Source of the DNA: Thiosulfatihalobacter marinus
GTDB taxonomy: Bacteria; Pseudomonadota; Alphaproteobacteria; Rhodobacterales; Rhodobacteraceae
NCBI RefSeq assembly: GCF_016019955.1
Contig: NZ_JAECRZ010000004.1
Span: 1 to 64,000 of the forward strand
Direction of reading: 5' to 3'
DNA length: 64,000 nt
Of the stretch, positions 50,829 through 59,364 are shown in pieces. Every line of letters begins with the position of its first letter. Positions within the stretch are counted from its first letter, which is position 1. Made by a program: the position numbers and the translations under genes. The notes under the pieces are model-generated. The model made no database searches and was not told the origin of the DNA. It saw only the letters and a program-made list of their open reading frames with translations.

Positions 50829-52895
50829 ATGTCGCACACGCAGAAAGACCGCCAGGCTCAAAAGTCCGATCGCCAGGCCGATCGGCATGATCAAAAGTCC
50901 GATCGCCAGGCCGATCGACATGATCAAAAGTCCGATCGCCAGGCCGATCGTCCGTGGCTGATCCGAACCTATGCCGGCCATTCCACCGCCAAGGCATCCA
51001 ACGCGTTGTACCGGTCGAATCTGGACAAGGGGCAAACCGGGCTTTCCGTGGCCTTCGACCTGCCCACCCAAACCGGTTATGACAGCGATCACGTGCTTTC
51101 GCGTGGCGAGGTCGGCAAGGTTGGCGTGCCGGTCTGCCACCTGGGCGACATGCGCACCCTGTTCGACCAGATCCCGCTGGAACAGATGAACACCTCGATG
51201 ACGATCAACGCCACCGCCCCCTGGCTTCTGGCGCTTTATATCGCCACCGCCGAAGAACAGGGCGCCGATGTCTCCAGATTGCAGGGCACCGTCCAGAACG
51301 ACCTGATCAAGGAATATCTGTCGCGCGGCACCTATATCTGTCCGCCCGCCCCCTCGCTCCGGATGATCGCGGACGTGGCCGAGTATTGCTATACCAACGT
51401 GCCCAAATGGAACCCGATGAATGTGTGTTCCTATCACCTGCAAGAGGCCGGCGCGACACCCGAACAAGAGCTTGCCTTTGCGCTGGCCACCGCGGTTGCC
51501 GTGCTCGATGCGCTCAAACCCCGCGTCCCGGCCGAGGATTTCCCCGCCCTTGCGGGGCGCATTTCCTTTTTCGTCAACGCCGGCATCCGTTTCGTCACCG
51601 AAATGTGCAAGATGCGCGCCTTTGTCGATCTCTGGGATGAAATCCTGGAAACCCGCTATGGCGTGGACAATCCGAAATACCGCCGCTTCCGCTATGGCGT
51701 TCAGGTCAATTCGCTGGGCCTGACCGAACAGCAGCCCGAAAACAACGTCTACCGCATCCTGATCGAAATGCTGGCCGTGACCCTTTCGAAAAAGGCCCGC
51801 GCCCGCGCCGTGCAATTGCCCGCCTGGAACGAGGCGCTTGGCCTGCCCCGCCCCTGGGACCAGCAATGGTCGATGCGGATGCAACAGATCATGGCCTATG
51901 AAACCGATCTTCTGGAATATGACGACCTGTTTGACGGCAATCCCGCCGTTGACCGCAAAGTGGCCGAACTGAAAGAGGGCGCGCGCCACGAACTGGCCAA
52001 TCTTGACAGCATGGGGGGCGCCATTTCGGCCATCGACTATATGAAATCCCGTCTTGTGGAATCCAACGCCGCGCGGCTCAACCGGATCGAAGCCGGGGAA
52101 ACCGTGGTGGTGGGGGTGAACAAATACCAACAGGGCGAGGTTTCGCCACTGATGACCGGTGATGGCGGCATCATGGTGGTGGACCCGGCCGTGGAACAGG
52201 AACAGATCGATCGCCTGAACGCCTGGCGCGCCGCACGCGACAACGCCGCCGTGCAAAAGGCCCTGGCCGATCTGCGCGCCGCCGCCCAGTCGGGGCAAAA
52301 CGTCATGCCCGCCTCGATAGCCGCCGCAAGGGCGGGCGTCACCACCGGCGAATGGGCCGCACAGATGCGCGCCGTGCATGGCGAATACCGTGGTCCCACC
52401 GGCGTATCCGCAGCGCCCTCCAACAAGACCGAAGGGCTGGACGACATCCGCGACGCGGTGGATGCGGTGTCCGATACGCTGGGCCGCCGCCTGAAATTCG
52501 TGATCGGCAAGCCCGGTCTTGACGGCCATTCCAACGGCGCCGAACAGATCGCCTTTCGCGCGCGCGATTGCGGCATGGACATCACCTATGACGGCATCCG
52601 CCTCACCCCCGAGGAAATCGTCGCCAAGGCCATCCGGGACCAGGCGCATGTGGTCGGCCTGTCGATCCTGTCAGGCAGCCACATTCCCCTGATCGAAGAC
52701 CTGATGCAGCGCATGCGGGCGGCGGGCCTGACCGACACACCCGTCATCGTCGGCGGCATTATCCCCGACGACGATGCCGAACGCCTGCGCGCCATGGGCG
52801 TGGCCCGCGTTTATACACCCAAGGATTTCGAACTGAATACCATCATGCGCGATATCGTTGCCCTTGCCGATCCACGCGCCGTCGCCGCCCAATAA
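50829..52895 (+). CDS. ecm: Ethylmalonyl-CoA mutase (adenosylcobalamin-dependent)
   Basis: The 688-residue B12 enzyme converts ethylmalonyl-CoA to methylsuccinyl-CoA. The substrate barrel starts at PWLIRTYAGHSTAKASNALY, and the FDLPTQTGYDSDHV and QEAGATPEQELAFAL stretches are conserved. The C-terminal cobalamin domain has KPGLDGHSNGAEQIA, with the DxHxxG base-off ligand. Residues 11-41 are an extra insertion: 11-residue repeats QKSDRQADRHD, nearly three copies, encoded by a 33-bp tandem repeat, in front of the normal start of the domain. GAGG precedes the ATG. Its cofactor links it to cobU at 17504. Confidence 0.95.
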   Translation: MSHTQKDRQAQKSDRQADRHDQKSDRQADRHDQKSDRQADRPWLIRTYAGHSTAKASNALYRSNLDKGQTGLSVAFDLPTQTGYDSDHVLSRGEVGKVGVPVCHLGDMRTLFDQIPLEQMNTSMTINATAPWLLALYIATAEEQGADVSRLQGTVQNDLIKEYLSRGTYICPPAPSLRMIADVAEYCYTNVPKWNPMNVCSYHLQEAGATPEQELAFALATAVAVLDALKPRVPAEDFPALAGRISFFVNAGIRFVTEMCKMRAFVDLWDEILETRYGVDNPKYRRFRYGVQVNSLGLTEQQPENNVYRILIEMLAVTLSKKARARAVQLPAWNEALGLPRPWDQQWSMRMQQIMAYETDLLEYDDLFDGNPAVDRKVAELKEGARHELANLDSMGGAISAIDYMKSRLVESNAARLNRIEAGETVVVGVNKYQQGEVSPLMTGDGGIMVVDPAVEQEQIDRLNAWRAARDNAAVQKALADLRAAAQSGQNVMPASIAAARAGVTTGEWAAQMRAVHGEYRGPTGVSAAPSNKTEGLDDIRDAVDAVSDTLGRRLKFVIGKPGLDGHSNGAEQIAFRARDCGMDITYDGIRLTPEEIVAKAIRDQAHVVGLSILSGSHIPLIEDLMQRMRAAGLTDTPVIVGGIIPDDDAERLRAMGVARVYTPKDFELNTIMRDIVALADPRAVAAQ
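50859..50950 (+). repeat. 33-bp in-frame tandem repeat in ecm (about 2.8 copies)
   Basis: Copies at 50859-50891, 50892-50924 and 50925-50950 differ by one or two bases at most over the shared length. The unit begins CAAAAGTCCGATCGCC. The unit length is a multiple of three and each copy encodes QKSDRQADRHD, so copy number changes keep the frame. The first 30 bases of the gene look like a decayed copy (CAGAAAGACCGCCAGG). Confidence 0.92.
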
Positions 52896-52923
52896 AAACG
52901 CCAACTGGCATCGCAACACCCGC

Positions 52924-52958
52924 AAAAAGCCTCTCTTGCCTGCAAGAGGGGTTTTTTT
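52924..52958 (+). terminator. Rho-independent terminator after ecm
   Basis: CCTCTCTTGC and GCAAGAGGGG form a ten-base-pair stem with one G-U pair and a 2-base centre, flanked by AAAAA on the left and a run of seven T on the right. It begins about 30 bases after the ecm stop. Confidence 0.88.
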
Positions 52959-53059
52959 GCGCCGCCCGGAATAAAGCTGACACAAAATCAACCTTGTTTT
53001 GCAGCCCGCAATTATTGAAAACACCTATTGAATTGAAGGCGCGACAAAAGGAATAGACG

Positions 53060-53374
53060 ATGGACCTGAAAGGATTGACCGAAAAGGAATTGGTCGAATT
53101 GAAAGCCAGGATTGATGTGCAACTGGCCAAGCTGGAAACAGAGCGCAGGGAAAACGCGCTGAAGGCGGTAAAAGAAGCCGCCGGGAAATTCGGCTTTTCG
53201 ATTGACGAGATTGCACAGGTTGCCGGCAAACGCCGCGGTGCGCTGGTCAAGGGTTTGCCCAAATACGCCCATCCGGACGATGCCTCCAAAACCTGGACGG
53301 GCAAAGGGCGCAAACCGAAATGGTTTGACGAGGCTCTGGCCGCCGGAATCGCCCCCGACCAGATGGAAATCTGA
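53060..53374 (+). CDS. H-NS family nucleoid-associated protein (HvrA-like)
   Basis: The 104-residue protein has an N-terminal coiled-coil dimerisation part (LTEKELVELKARIDVQLAKLE) and the C-terminal DNA-binding motif KYAHPDDASKTWTGKGRKPKW of the H-NS/HvrA/BpH3 group. Such proteins bind AT-rich DNA and silence foreign or conditional genes. HvrA in Rhodobacter affects photosynthesis genes. AAGGAA precedes the ATG. It has an AT-rich promoter region of its own between the ecm terminator and the start. It may act on the AT-richer hydrolase region in this window, which is speculation. Confidence 0.88.
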   Translation: MDLKGLTEKELVELKARIDVQLAKLETERRENALKAVKEAAGKFGFSIDEIAQVAGKRRGALVKGLPKYAHPDDASKTWTGKGRKPKWFDEALAAGIAPDQMEI

Positions 53375-53428
53375 TCCGCTTGCCCCGACTCGGGGCTTGC
53401 GTCACAGTTGGGGCAGGAGACACATCCG

Positions 53429-53707
53429 ATGCCCCAAACCGCCTTTACCGCCAAGATCACCGGCCGCGTCCAGGGCGTGGCCTTTCGCGCCTGGACACGG
53501 TCGCGCGCCCGCACGCTCGGCCTGACCGGCTGGGTGCAGAACGACGCCACCGGCTCTGTCTCGGCCCATGTGCAGGGCGAACAGGCGCAGGTGGAAACCA
53601 TGCTGGGCGATCTGTGGTCCGGCCCTGCTGCCGCCTCGGTGCGCGATGTACAGGCCCGCAAGGCCGCGCCGGATCCGGCCCTCACATCCTTCGAAATCCG
53701 TCCCTGA
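53429..53707 (+). CDS. Acylphosphatase
   Basis: The 92-residue small enzyme hydrolyses carboxyl-phosphate bonds such as in acetyl phosphate or 1,3-bisphosphoglycerate. The active loop GRVQGVAFRAW contains the catalytic Arg, and GWVQNDATGSV contains the catalytic Asn. The length is the family norm. AGGAGA lies 8 bases before the ATG at 53429. It stands between H-NS and deoD, with a gap of about 50 bases to the former. Confidence 0.93.
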   Translation: MPQTAFTAKITGRVQGVAFRAWTRSRARTLGLTGWVQNDATGSVSAHVQGEQAQVETMLGDLWSGPAAASVRDVQARKAAPDPALTSFEIRP

Positions 53708-53787
53708 CGCCGCTACCCCCTTGCGCCCCGCCCCCCATTGGCGTCATCTAACCGCCAATTCACAGCCTGTTGCACGAGGGAATAGCC

Positions 53788-54498
53788 ATGACCATCCATA
53801 TCGGGGCCGAACCGGGCCAGATCGCCGAAACCGTCCTCTTGCCCGGCGATCCCTACCGGGCGAAATGGGCCGCGCAAACTTTTCTCAAGGACGTGGAATG
53901 CGTCAACAAGGTGCGCGGGATGCTGGGTTTTACCGGCACCTGGAACGGCCACCGCGTCACCATCCATGGCTCGGGCATGGGCATGCCGTCGCTGTCGATC
54001 TACGTAAACGAGTTGATTACCTCATATAACGCCCAGACCCTGATCCGCATCGGATCCTGCGGCGGAATGCAGACCAGCGTGAACGTGCGCGACGTGATCA
54101 TCGCCATGACCGCCACGTCGCTGTCAACCCCGTCGCGCGGTATCTTCAGGGACATCAACTTTGCGCCCTGCGCCGATTACAACCTCTTGCGCGCCGCCGC
54201 CGATGCCGCCACCGCGCGCGGCACCCCTACCCATGTGGGCGGCATCTATTCCTCGGACGTGTTCTATGACGAACGCCCGGACCTGAACGAACAGATGATC
54301 CGCCACGGTATCCTGGGCGTGGAAATGGAGGCGGCCGAGCTTTACAATCTCGCCGCCCGCCATGGCCGGCGCGCATTGGCGGTGCTCACGGTCTCCGACC
54401 ACCTGATCACGCACGAGGCCCTGCCAGCCGAAGATCGCGAGAAAACCTTTGGCGACATGGTCGAAATCGCCCTAGAGGCTGCTTTTTCCGGCCAGTAG
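53788..54498 (+). CDS. deoD: Purine-nucleoside phosphorylase DeoD type
   Basis: The 236-residue hexameric enzyme splits purine (deoxy)nucleosides with phosphate, feeding salvage. Conserved parts are [12 protein letters not shown] (phosphate site), [15 protein letters not shown] and [12 protein letters not shown], with the catalytic Asp in VSDHL. It is a natural metabolic partner of the nucleoside importer at 36249-41330 although not in its operon. GAGGG precedes the ATG at 53788. The last 27 bases overlap the end of the convergent LysR gene. Confidence 0.95.
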   Translation: MTIHIGAEPGQIAETVLLPGDPYRAKWAAQTFLKDVECVNKVRGMLGFTGTWNGHRVTIHGSGMGMPSLSIYVNELITSYNAQTLIRIGSCGGMQTSVNVRDVIIAMTATSLSTPSRGIFRDINFAPCADYNLLRAAADAATARGTPTHVGGIYSSDVFYDERPDLNEQMIRHGILGVEMEAAELYNLAARHGRRALAVLTVSDHLITHEALPAEDREKTFGDMVEIALEAAFSGQ

Positions 54499-55341
54499 CC
54501 GCGACAGCGCTCTCAGGGGCGGCGACAGCGCGCCGTCCCTCACGCCGATCTCCAGCCAACGTGGCAATTCGGCGCGCGTGCCAAAAGGCGCGACCAACGC
54601 TCCGCTGTCCAGATGCCGCGACACAAGCGCGCCATGCCCGATCAACACGCCCGCGCCGTGCAAAGCCTCTTCCACGGCCAACGCGTATAGCGAATAGACC
54701 GGCCCGGACACCTGAACCTCCGCGCCTGCCTCTGCAAGCCAGATCGGCCAGTCCTGCGCCCAGACCGCATCCGACAGGCACGGGACCGCCGCCAGATCCT
54801 CCACTGTCTCAAGCTGCCCGGCCAGTTGTGGCGCACAGACCGGGAAAATCACGTCCCGTGCGATCCCAAGCCCCGCCCCATCCCCATAAAAAACCGTCAT
54901 GTCAAACGGCTCGCGCGCCATGTTCGGAGGCTGCTCCAGGGCCGAAACCGATATTTCCAAATCCGGCAGCGCGGCGCGAATGGCCGGCAGTCTGGGGGAG
55001 AGCCACAATTGCGCCACCGCCGGCAACGCCGCCACGTGCAGCCGCCCGGGCAGCGCAGCCTGGCGCAACTCGCCCACCGCGGCGCCAAGCGCGTCAAACG
55101 CCCCGGTCAGCCCCGGAAGTACCCGGACCCCGACCCAGCTCAGCACCACGCCCTGCGCGCGCCTCTCAAACAAGGCGGCACCACACCATTCCTCCAGCGC
55201 CTTGACCTGTTGCGCAACCGCCCCGGGTGTGACGCAAAGCTCGTCAGCCGCGCGCGCAAAACCACCCAGCCGCGCCGCCGCTTCAAAGGCGCGCAAGGCC
55301 GTCATCGGCGGCCCCTTGGGCCGGGGAGGATGTATCGCCAT
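54472..55341 (-). CDS. LysR-family transcriptional regulator
   Basis: The 289-residue LysR protein has an N-terminal winged helix ([35 protein letters not shown]) and an effector-binding domain. It resembles the GcvA-like branch by the [14 protein letters not shown] start. Its ATG at 55341 is 104 bases from that of the divergent SHMT-like gene, so it probably controls that gene in response to its substrate. The effector is unknown. The 3' end overlaps deoD by 27 bases on the opposite strand. Confidence 0.87.
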   Translation of the reverse strand: MAIHPPRPKGPPMTALRAFEAAARLGGFARAADELCVTPGAVAQQVKALEEWCGAALFERRAQGVVLSWVGVRVLPGLTGAFDALGAAVGELRQAALPGRLHVAALPAVAQLWLSPRLPAIRAALPDLEISVSALEQPPNMAREPFDMTVFYGDGAGLGIARDVIFPVCAPQLAGQLETVEDLAAVPCLSDAVWAQDWPIWLAEAGAEVQVSGPVYSLYALAVEEALHGAGVLIGHGALVSRHLDSGALVAPFGTRAELPRWLEIGVRDGALSPPLRALSRLLAGKSSL

Positions 55342-55445
55342 CGGAATACCCCCAGTAATTCTATGCCTGTATATCACCTATTCTGGTTTGCGTCCCGGAT
55401 CCATTCTCGGGTCCAATGCACGCGAATGCCTCAACGGAGATCGAA

Positions 55446-56786
55446 ATGCCCCACCTCGCCCCCCGTCCCTGGGTGCCCGCACCCAGCGAAACCCTGATCC
55501 AGAGCGTCGCGAAGCAGACCGCCCGCGACCAGAGCGGTGCCATCGCGGCCCGGATCACCGACCTGACAGCGCAAAACCGCCAGATCCATGAACGCGACTG
55601 TTTCAATCTCAACCCGGCGACCAATGTGATGAATCCGGCCGCCGAGGCGCTGCTGGCCTCTGGTCTCGGGTCACGCCCCTCGTTGGGCTATCCCGGCGAC
55701 AAATACGAAATGGGGCTGGAGGCGATCGAGGAAATCGAGGTCATCGCCGCCCAGCTTTGCGCCGAGGTCTTTGACGCGAAATATGCCGAAATCCGTGTGC
55801 CTTCGGGCGCAATCGCCAATTTGTACGGCTTCATGGCGCTGTGCAGACCGGGCGATGCGATCATCGCACCGCCGGCAGAGGTGGGGGGCCATGTCACCCA
55901 TCATGCGGCAGGCTGTGCCGGGCTTTTCGGGCTGGTCAGCCATCCGGCCCCGGTGAATGCCGATGGTTATACCGTCGATCTCGACGGGCTTGCCGCGCTG
56001 GCCCAGAAAGTGAAGCCGAAGCTGATCACCATCGGCGGTTCGCTGAACCTGCTGGAACATCCCGTGGCCGAAATCCGCGCGATTGCCGACAAGGTGGGGG
56101 CGCATGTGCTGTTTGACGCGGCCCATCAATGCGGCATGATCGCGGGCAAGGCGTGGAAGAACCCGCTGGCCGAGGGCGCGCATCTGATGACGATGAGCAC
56201 CTATAAGTCGCTGGGCGGACCGCCCTCGGGCCTGATCGTCACGAACGAGGCCGACATTGCGCAACGGCTGGACGCCATTGCCTTTCCCGGCATGACAGCC
56301 AATTTCGACGCCGCCAAATCGGCGGCGCTGGCCATGACCATGCTGGACTGGCGCGATTGTGGCGCCGCCTATGCAAAAGCGATGATCGACCTGAGCATGA
56401 CCCTTGCCATGGCATTGCAAGCCGAGGGTCTTCCGGTGTTCACAACCCATGCCGGTCCCACCCGGTCACACCAGTTCGCGGTGCTGGCGGCACCCTATGG
56501 CGGCGGACAGGCGGCGTCCAGGACCCTGCGCAGGGCGGGTTTTCTGGCTTGCGGCATCGGCCTGCCGGTTGATCCGGTTGAGGGCGACATGAACGGGTTG
56601 CGTATCGGCACACCCGAGTTGGTCCGCTGGGGTATGCGTGCGGATCATGCGCCCGAGCTGGCGGCGCGCATTGCGGGCGCGCTGCGCAGCGACGCCCCCG
56701 AAAGCCTGGCCGGCGACACCGCGGCGTGGCGCGCCACCTTCGACCGGTTGCATTTTGTCCGCGAGGCAGGTGCTCCCGCCCGCTGA
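55446..56786 (+). CDS. Serine hydroxymethyltransferase-like PLP enzyme
   Basis: The 446-residue fold-type I PLP protein is of the SHMT superfamily: NLNPATNVMNPAAEAL, LGYPGDKYEMGLEAIEEIE, VPSGAIANLYGFMAL, GGHVTHHAAG and FDAAHQCGMIAGK are recognisable counterparts of GlyA motifs. The PLP-lysine region reads MSTYKSLGGPPSGL instead of THKTLRGPRGG, and the C-terminal part diverges. It is therefore probably not the main GlyA but an enzyme acting on another beta-hydroxy or alpha-methyl amino acid. CGGAGA supports the ATG at 55446 rather than 55416. A divergent LysR gene suggests inducible catabolism. Confidence 0.78.
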   Translation: MPHLAPRPWVPAPSETLIQSVAKQTARDQSGAIAARITDLTAQNRQIHERDCFNLNPATNVMNPAAEALLASGLGSRPSLGYPGDKYEMGLEAIEEIEVIAAQLCAEVFDAKYAEIRVPSGAIANLYGFMALCRPGDAIIAPPAEVGGHVTHHAAGCAGLFGLVSHPAPVNADGYTVDLDGLAALAQKVKPKLITIGGSLNLLEHPVAEIRAIADKVGAHVLFDAAHQCGMIAGKAWKNPLAEGAHLMTMSTYKSLGGPPSGLIVTNEADIAQRLDAIAFPGMTANFDAAKSAALAMTMLDWRDCGAAYAKAMIDLSMTLAMALQAEGLPVFTTHAGPTRSHQFAVLAAPYGGGQAASRTLRRAGFLACGIGLPVDPVEGDMNGLRIGTPELVRWGMRADHAPELAARIAGALRSDAPESLAGDTAAWRATFDRLHFVREAGAPAR

Positions 56787-56823
56787 CCGGGCCAGCAAGC
56801 TGCCCCGCCATCGGTTGGGCCAG

Positions 56824-56986
56824 GCCCCGGGCCTGCAAGCAGACCCGGGGCGACGGCGCGCGCGGCGCGCCTTATCCGAGTATTTTTGGCAAAATGAAGA
56901 GAGGACGTGCGGTGGATTAACTGCGCGCTGTGCGCTGTCCGATACTGACGGATTACCGACGCAGTACCGACGTGGTGCCGATCGTC
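56824..56986. repeat. Intergenic element copy C with 11-bp tandem repeat array
   Basis: In the 281-base gap between convergent genes, GCCCCGGG/CCCGGGGC (56824-56851) forms a hairpin. The box CCGAGTATTTTTGGC with AAAATGAAG (56876-56899) matches copies A and B. Then four 11-base units follow from 56943: TACTGACGGAT, TACCGACGCAG, TACCGACGTGG and a diverged TGCCGATCGTC, matching the array at 34326. No gene is seen here. Confidence 0.68.
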
Positions 56987-57067
56987 AAATGGCCAATCAA
57001 CCAAGGCGATTGCCCCTGATTCGGCTGATTATCGCCGAACCCGCCGGAAGGGGGGCGCAAGCGGCGA

Positions 57068-57916
57068 TCACGCGATCCCGTGGCTGCCGTCATATCCGTT
57101 GAGCGGCGGCGGCGTCCAGCCCTTCAAGACCCCGGCTGCCGGTTGGAATATTTCCACCAACAAGGGAAAGCACGCCGCCGTATCCGAGCTGTGTTCAGAG
57201 GAGCAATCCCCGCCCGGGCAGGCGCTCAGGCTCCCCAGGAGATCGATTTCAGCAAAGAATTCAAGGTAGTCGCCGGGGCGCACCGGGCTGGCCTTCATGA
57301 AATACTGGCCTGTGTCACGGGTGAATCCCGTGCACATGAATACGTTCAGCACATCGTGCACCTGCCGCTCGGCCTGGTCCGGTTGCAGCCCGGTATGATC
57401 GACCAGGGCGCGGGTCAGGTTGGAATGGCAGCAATGGTGATACTGGCTGCCTGACAGCAGGTTGCCGGTATAGGGATCGCAGCGTGTCCCGATCACATCA
57501 TGCACCGCCCCGCCCCATTCATCTTTTCCATACCATTCCAGCGTATCCTCCAGAATCGTCGCCATCGGCCTGAGATAGGGAAAGGATGACCACAGGCGCA
57601 TCCCCGTTGTCAGATGGGTGCCATGCAGCGCGCGCGTCTTGCCCGAATAGAACCGCTCGTTCAGGTTTGCGGCGTGCCACAGGTTCAGGTCCCCCACCTG
57701 GGGGCCTTCGATCGAGGTGATGCGAAAGAAATGGCCTGCCGGGACCGGGAAACACCGGGCGTCGCGCGCGGGCACAATCGCCTCGTCGACCTTGCGCGCG
57801 CTGTCGCGGGCCGCGCGGTACAGGGCCATGGGCGGCGCGGGCAGGGTATTGTTGGGATAACAGATCACCGGCTTGATGGCGCGGCGTTTTGCGGCGTCGT
57901 CCGGAATGTGGGCCAT
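57068..57916 (-). CDS. DUF1989 (urea carboxylase-associated) family protein
   Basis: The 282-residue protein is of the DUF1989 family. Key stretches are RITSIEGPQVGDLNLWHA, HLTTGMRLWSSFPYLRPM, and the cysteine-bearing VFMCTGFTRDTGQYF and SACPGGDCSSE. Members associated with urea carboxylase were shown to act as carboxyguanidine deiminases. This stand-alone copy lies 63 bases after a class III amino-acid decarboxylase gene and is probably co-transcribed with it. Its ATG at 57916 has GGGAG upstream. The substrate is unknown. Processing of a guanidino or ureido compound linked to polyamine metabolism is a hypothesis. Confidence 0.82.
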   Translation of the reverse strand: MAHIPDDAAKRRAIKPVICYPNNTLPAPPMALYRAARDSARKVDEAIVPARDARCFPVPAGHFFRITSIEGPQVGDLNLWHAANLNERFYSGKTRALHGTHLTTGMRLWSSFPYLRPMATILEDTLEWYGKDEWGGAVHDVIGTRCDPYTGNLLSGSQYHHCCHSNLTRALVDHTGLQPDQAERQVHDVLNVFMCTGFTRDTGQYFMKASPVRPGDYLEFFAEIDLLGSLSACPGGDCSSEHSSDTAACFPLLVEIFQPAAGVLKGWTPPPLNGYDGSHGIA

Positions 57917-57979
57917 TCGGGAGCTCCCTTTTTGCAGAAGTCCCCCGAATGAACCCGTCCCCCCCGAGGATGGCAAGCG

Positions 57980-59155
57980 TTAGATGACGATCACATCCAG
58001 CGGCGGAAAGCCGTTGAAGCCGATCGTGGCGTAGGTCGAGGTATAGGCGCCGCAATTTCGGATCACGATCCGATCGCCCGCCTTCAGGCCCAGCGGCAGC
58101 TGAACCGGCTGTTTCTCGTAGAGCACGTCCACGCTGTCGCAAGACGGCCCGGCAAGGATACAGGCACCGGTGCCTTCATCGTCCCGCTCGGTCAGGAACT
58201 GATAGCGGATCGCCTCGTCCATGGTCTCGGCCAGCCCGGAGAATTTCCCGATATCCAGGTAGACCCAGCGGTGCAGGTCGTTGTCAGACTTTCGGCTGAC
58301 CAGAAGAACCTCGGCCGAAATCGCGCCGCATTCGGCCACCAGGCCGCGCCCCGGTTCGGCCATCACATGCGCGACCTCGCCAAAACGCGCACCGATTTGC
58401 CCCATGACCTCAGCGGCATACGACGTTGCGCCCTGAACAGCCTCGCCATAAAACGCCGGGAACCCACCGCCGATATTCAGCACCGACAGATCATGCCCGG
58501 CCGCCTTTGCCCTGGCCCAAACGTCTGCCACCTGATCCAGGATCGGTGCCCACATCGCGGCACGCCGGGTCTGAGACCCAACATGAAACGAGACACCGAC
58601 AGGCCGCAGGCCCAGCGAAGCGGCATGGTCCATCAGCGACACGGCCTTGCACGGCGCACAGCCGAATTTGCGGGTCAGCGGCCAATCGGCTTCGGTCGCC
58701 TCGACGATCAGGCGGACATAAACCTTGGCACCGGGCGCATGGGTGGCAAGCTTTTCCAGTTCTTCCTCGGCGTCCACCGCGAACAGTTCCACCCCGGCGC
58801 CATAGGCAAAGGCGATGTCGGCGGGCTTTTTCACAGTGTTGCCAAAGGAAATATGCGCGGGCGCCGCCCCGGCGGCGAGGCACATCTCGATCTCGGCGCG
58901 GCTGGCAGCGTCAAAACGACTGCCCAGTTTCACCAGCGTCTTCAGGATGCCCGGCGCCGGGTTGGCCTTGACCGCATAGTGGATTGCCGCCCGGCCCAGA
59001 CCGGCCTTGAGCGCGCCGTATTGGCGGGCCACGGCATACGTATCCATGACCAGGGTTGGCCGCTCAAACCGGTTTTCCAGGATGAAGGTTTCGGCGCGCG
59101 AGAGGGAACGGGAGCCGATTTCGGGCGCAAATGCCCCGGTTGCGTAAGCGTACAT
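57980..59155 (-). CDS. Class III (alanine racemase-fold) ornithine/lysine decarboxylase family
   Basis: The 391-residue PLP barrel enzyme is of the eukaryotic-type ODC family, making putrescine or cadaverine. The PLP lysine lies in YAVKANPAPG (near residue 63), the glycine-rich phosphate site is NIGGGFP, EPGRG is present, and the cross-subunit catalytic cysteine is in AGPSCDSVD. Substrate (ornithine, lysine or a carboxynorspermidine-like compound) is not decided by these motifs. GGAGATG lies before the ATG. The next gene encodes the DUF1989 protein. The 209-base leader holds an inverted repeat. Confidence 0.9.
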   Translation of the reverse strand: MYAYATGAFAPEIGSRSLSRAETFILENRFERPTLVMDTYAVARQYGALKAGLGRAAIHYAVKANPAPGILKTLVKLGSRFDAASRAEIEMCLAAGAAPAHISFGNTVKKPADIAFAYGAGVELFAVDAEEELEKLATHAPGAKVYVRLIVEATEADWPLTRKFGCAPCKAVSLMDHAASLGLRPVGVSFHVGSQTRRAAMWAPILDQVADVWARAKAAGHDLSVLNIGGGFPAFYGEAVQGATSYAAEVMGQIGARFGEVAHVMAEPGRGLVAECGAISAEVLLVSRKSDNDLHRWVYLDIGKFSGLAETMDEAIRYQFLTERDDEGTGACILAGPSCDSVDVLYEKQPVQLPLGLKAGDRIVIRNCGAYTSTYATIGFNGFPPLDVIVI

Positions 59156-59174
59156 TGGTCATCTCCAAAAGACC

Positions 59175-59190
59175 TGACCGTCACCGGTCA
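59175..59190. promoter_or_regulatory. Inverted repeat in the decarboxylase leader
   Basis: TGACCG-TCAC-CGGTCA is a perfect 6-base inverted repeat with a 4-base centre, 20 bases before the decarboxylase start. It could be a small mRNA hairpin or an operator. A looser GTTAC/GTAAC repeat (about 59209-59225) follows further upstream. I could not recognise a known polyamine leader RNA. Confidence 0.4.
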
Positions 59191-59364
59191 AAATTCAAAG
59201 GGAGACGTTACCGTCGCTGCGTAACTTGGGGGCGTCCCTTACGACAGAGGCGCGTGCGTTGGCGTCTTGTCCCGCCATATCGGGCGGAAACCGATTCCAA
59301 TCAAGCCTTTTTTTCGCCGCCGCCCAAAAAACTTGTGTTCTCCATATTTTTCAAAAGGTTACAC

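Noticed and set aside
50859..50950. CRISPR-like repeats
   Set aside because: The 33-bp units are directly adjacent without spacers and stay in the reading frame of ecm, so they are a tandem repeat in a gene.
50814..52649. Long minus-strand frame opposite ecm
   Set aside because: Antisense to a complete ethylmalonyl-CoA mutase, with no recognisable motif or ribosome site.
59156..59364. speF-type leader RNA before the decarboxylase gene
   Set aside because: The position would fit, but I cannot recognise the conserved structure by eye; a covariance-model search (Rfam speF) would decide.
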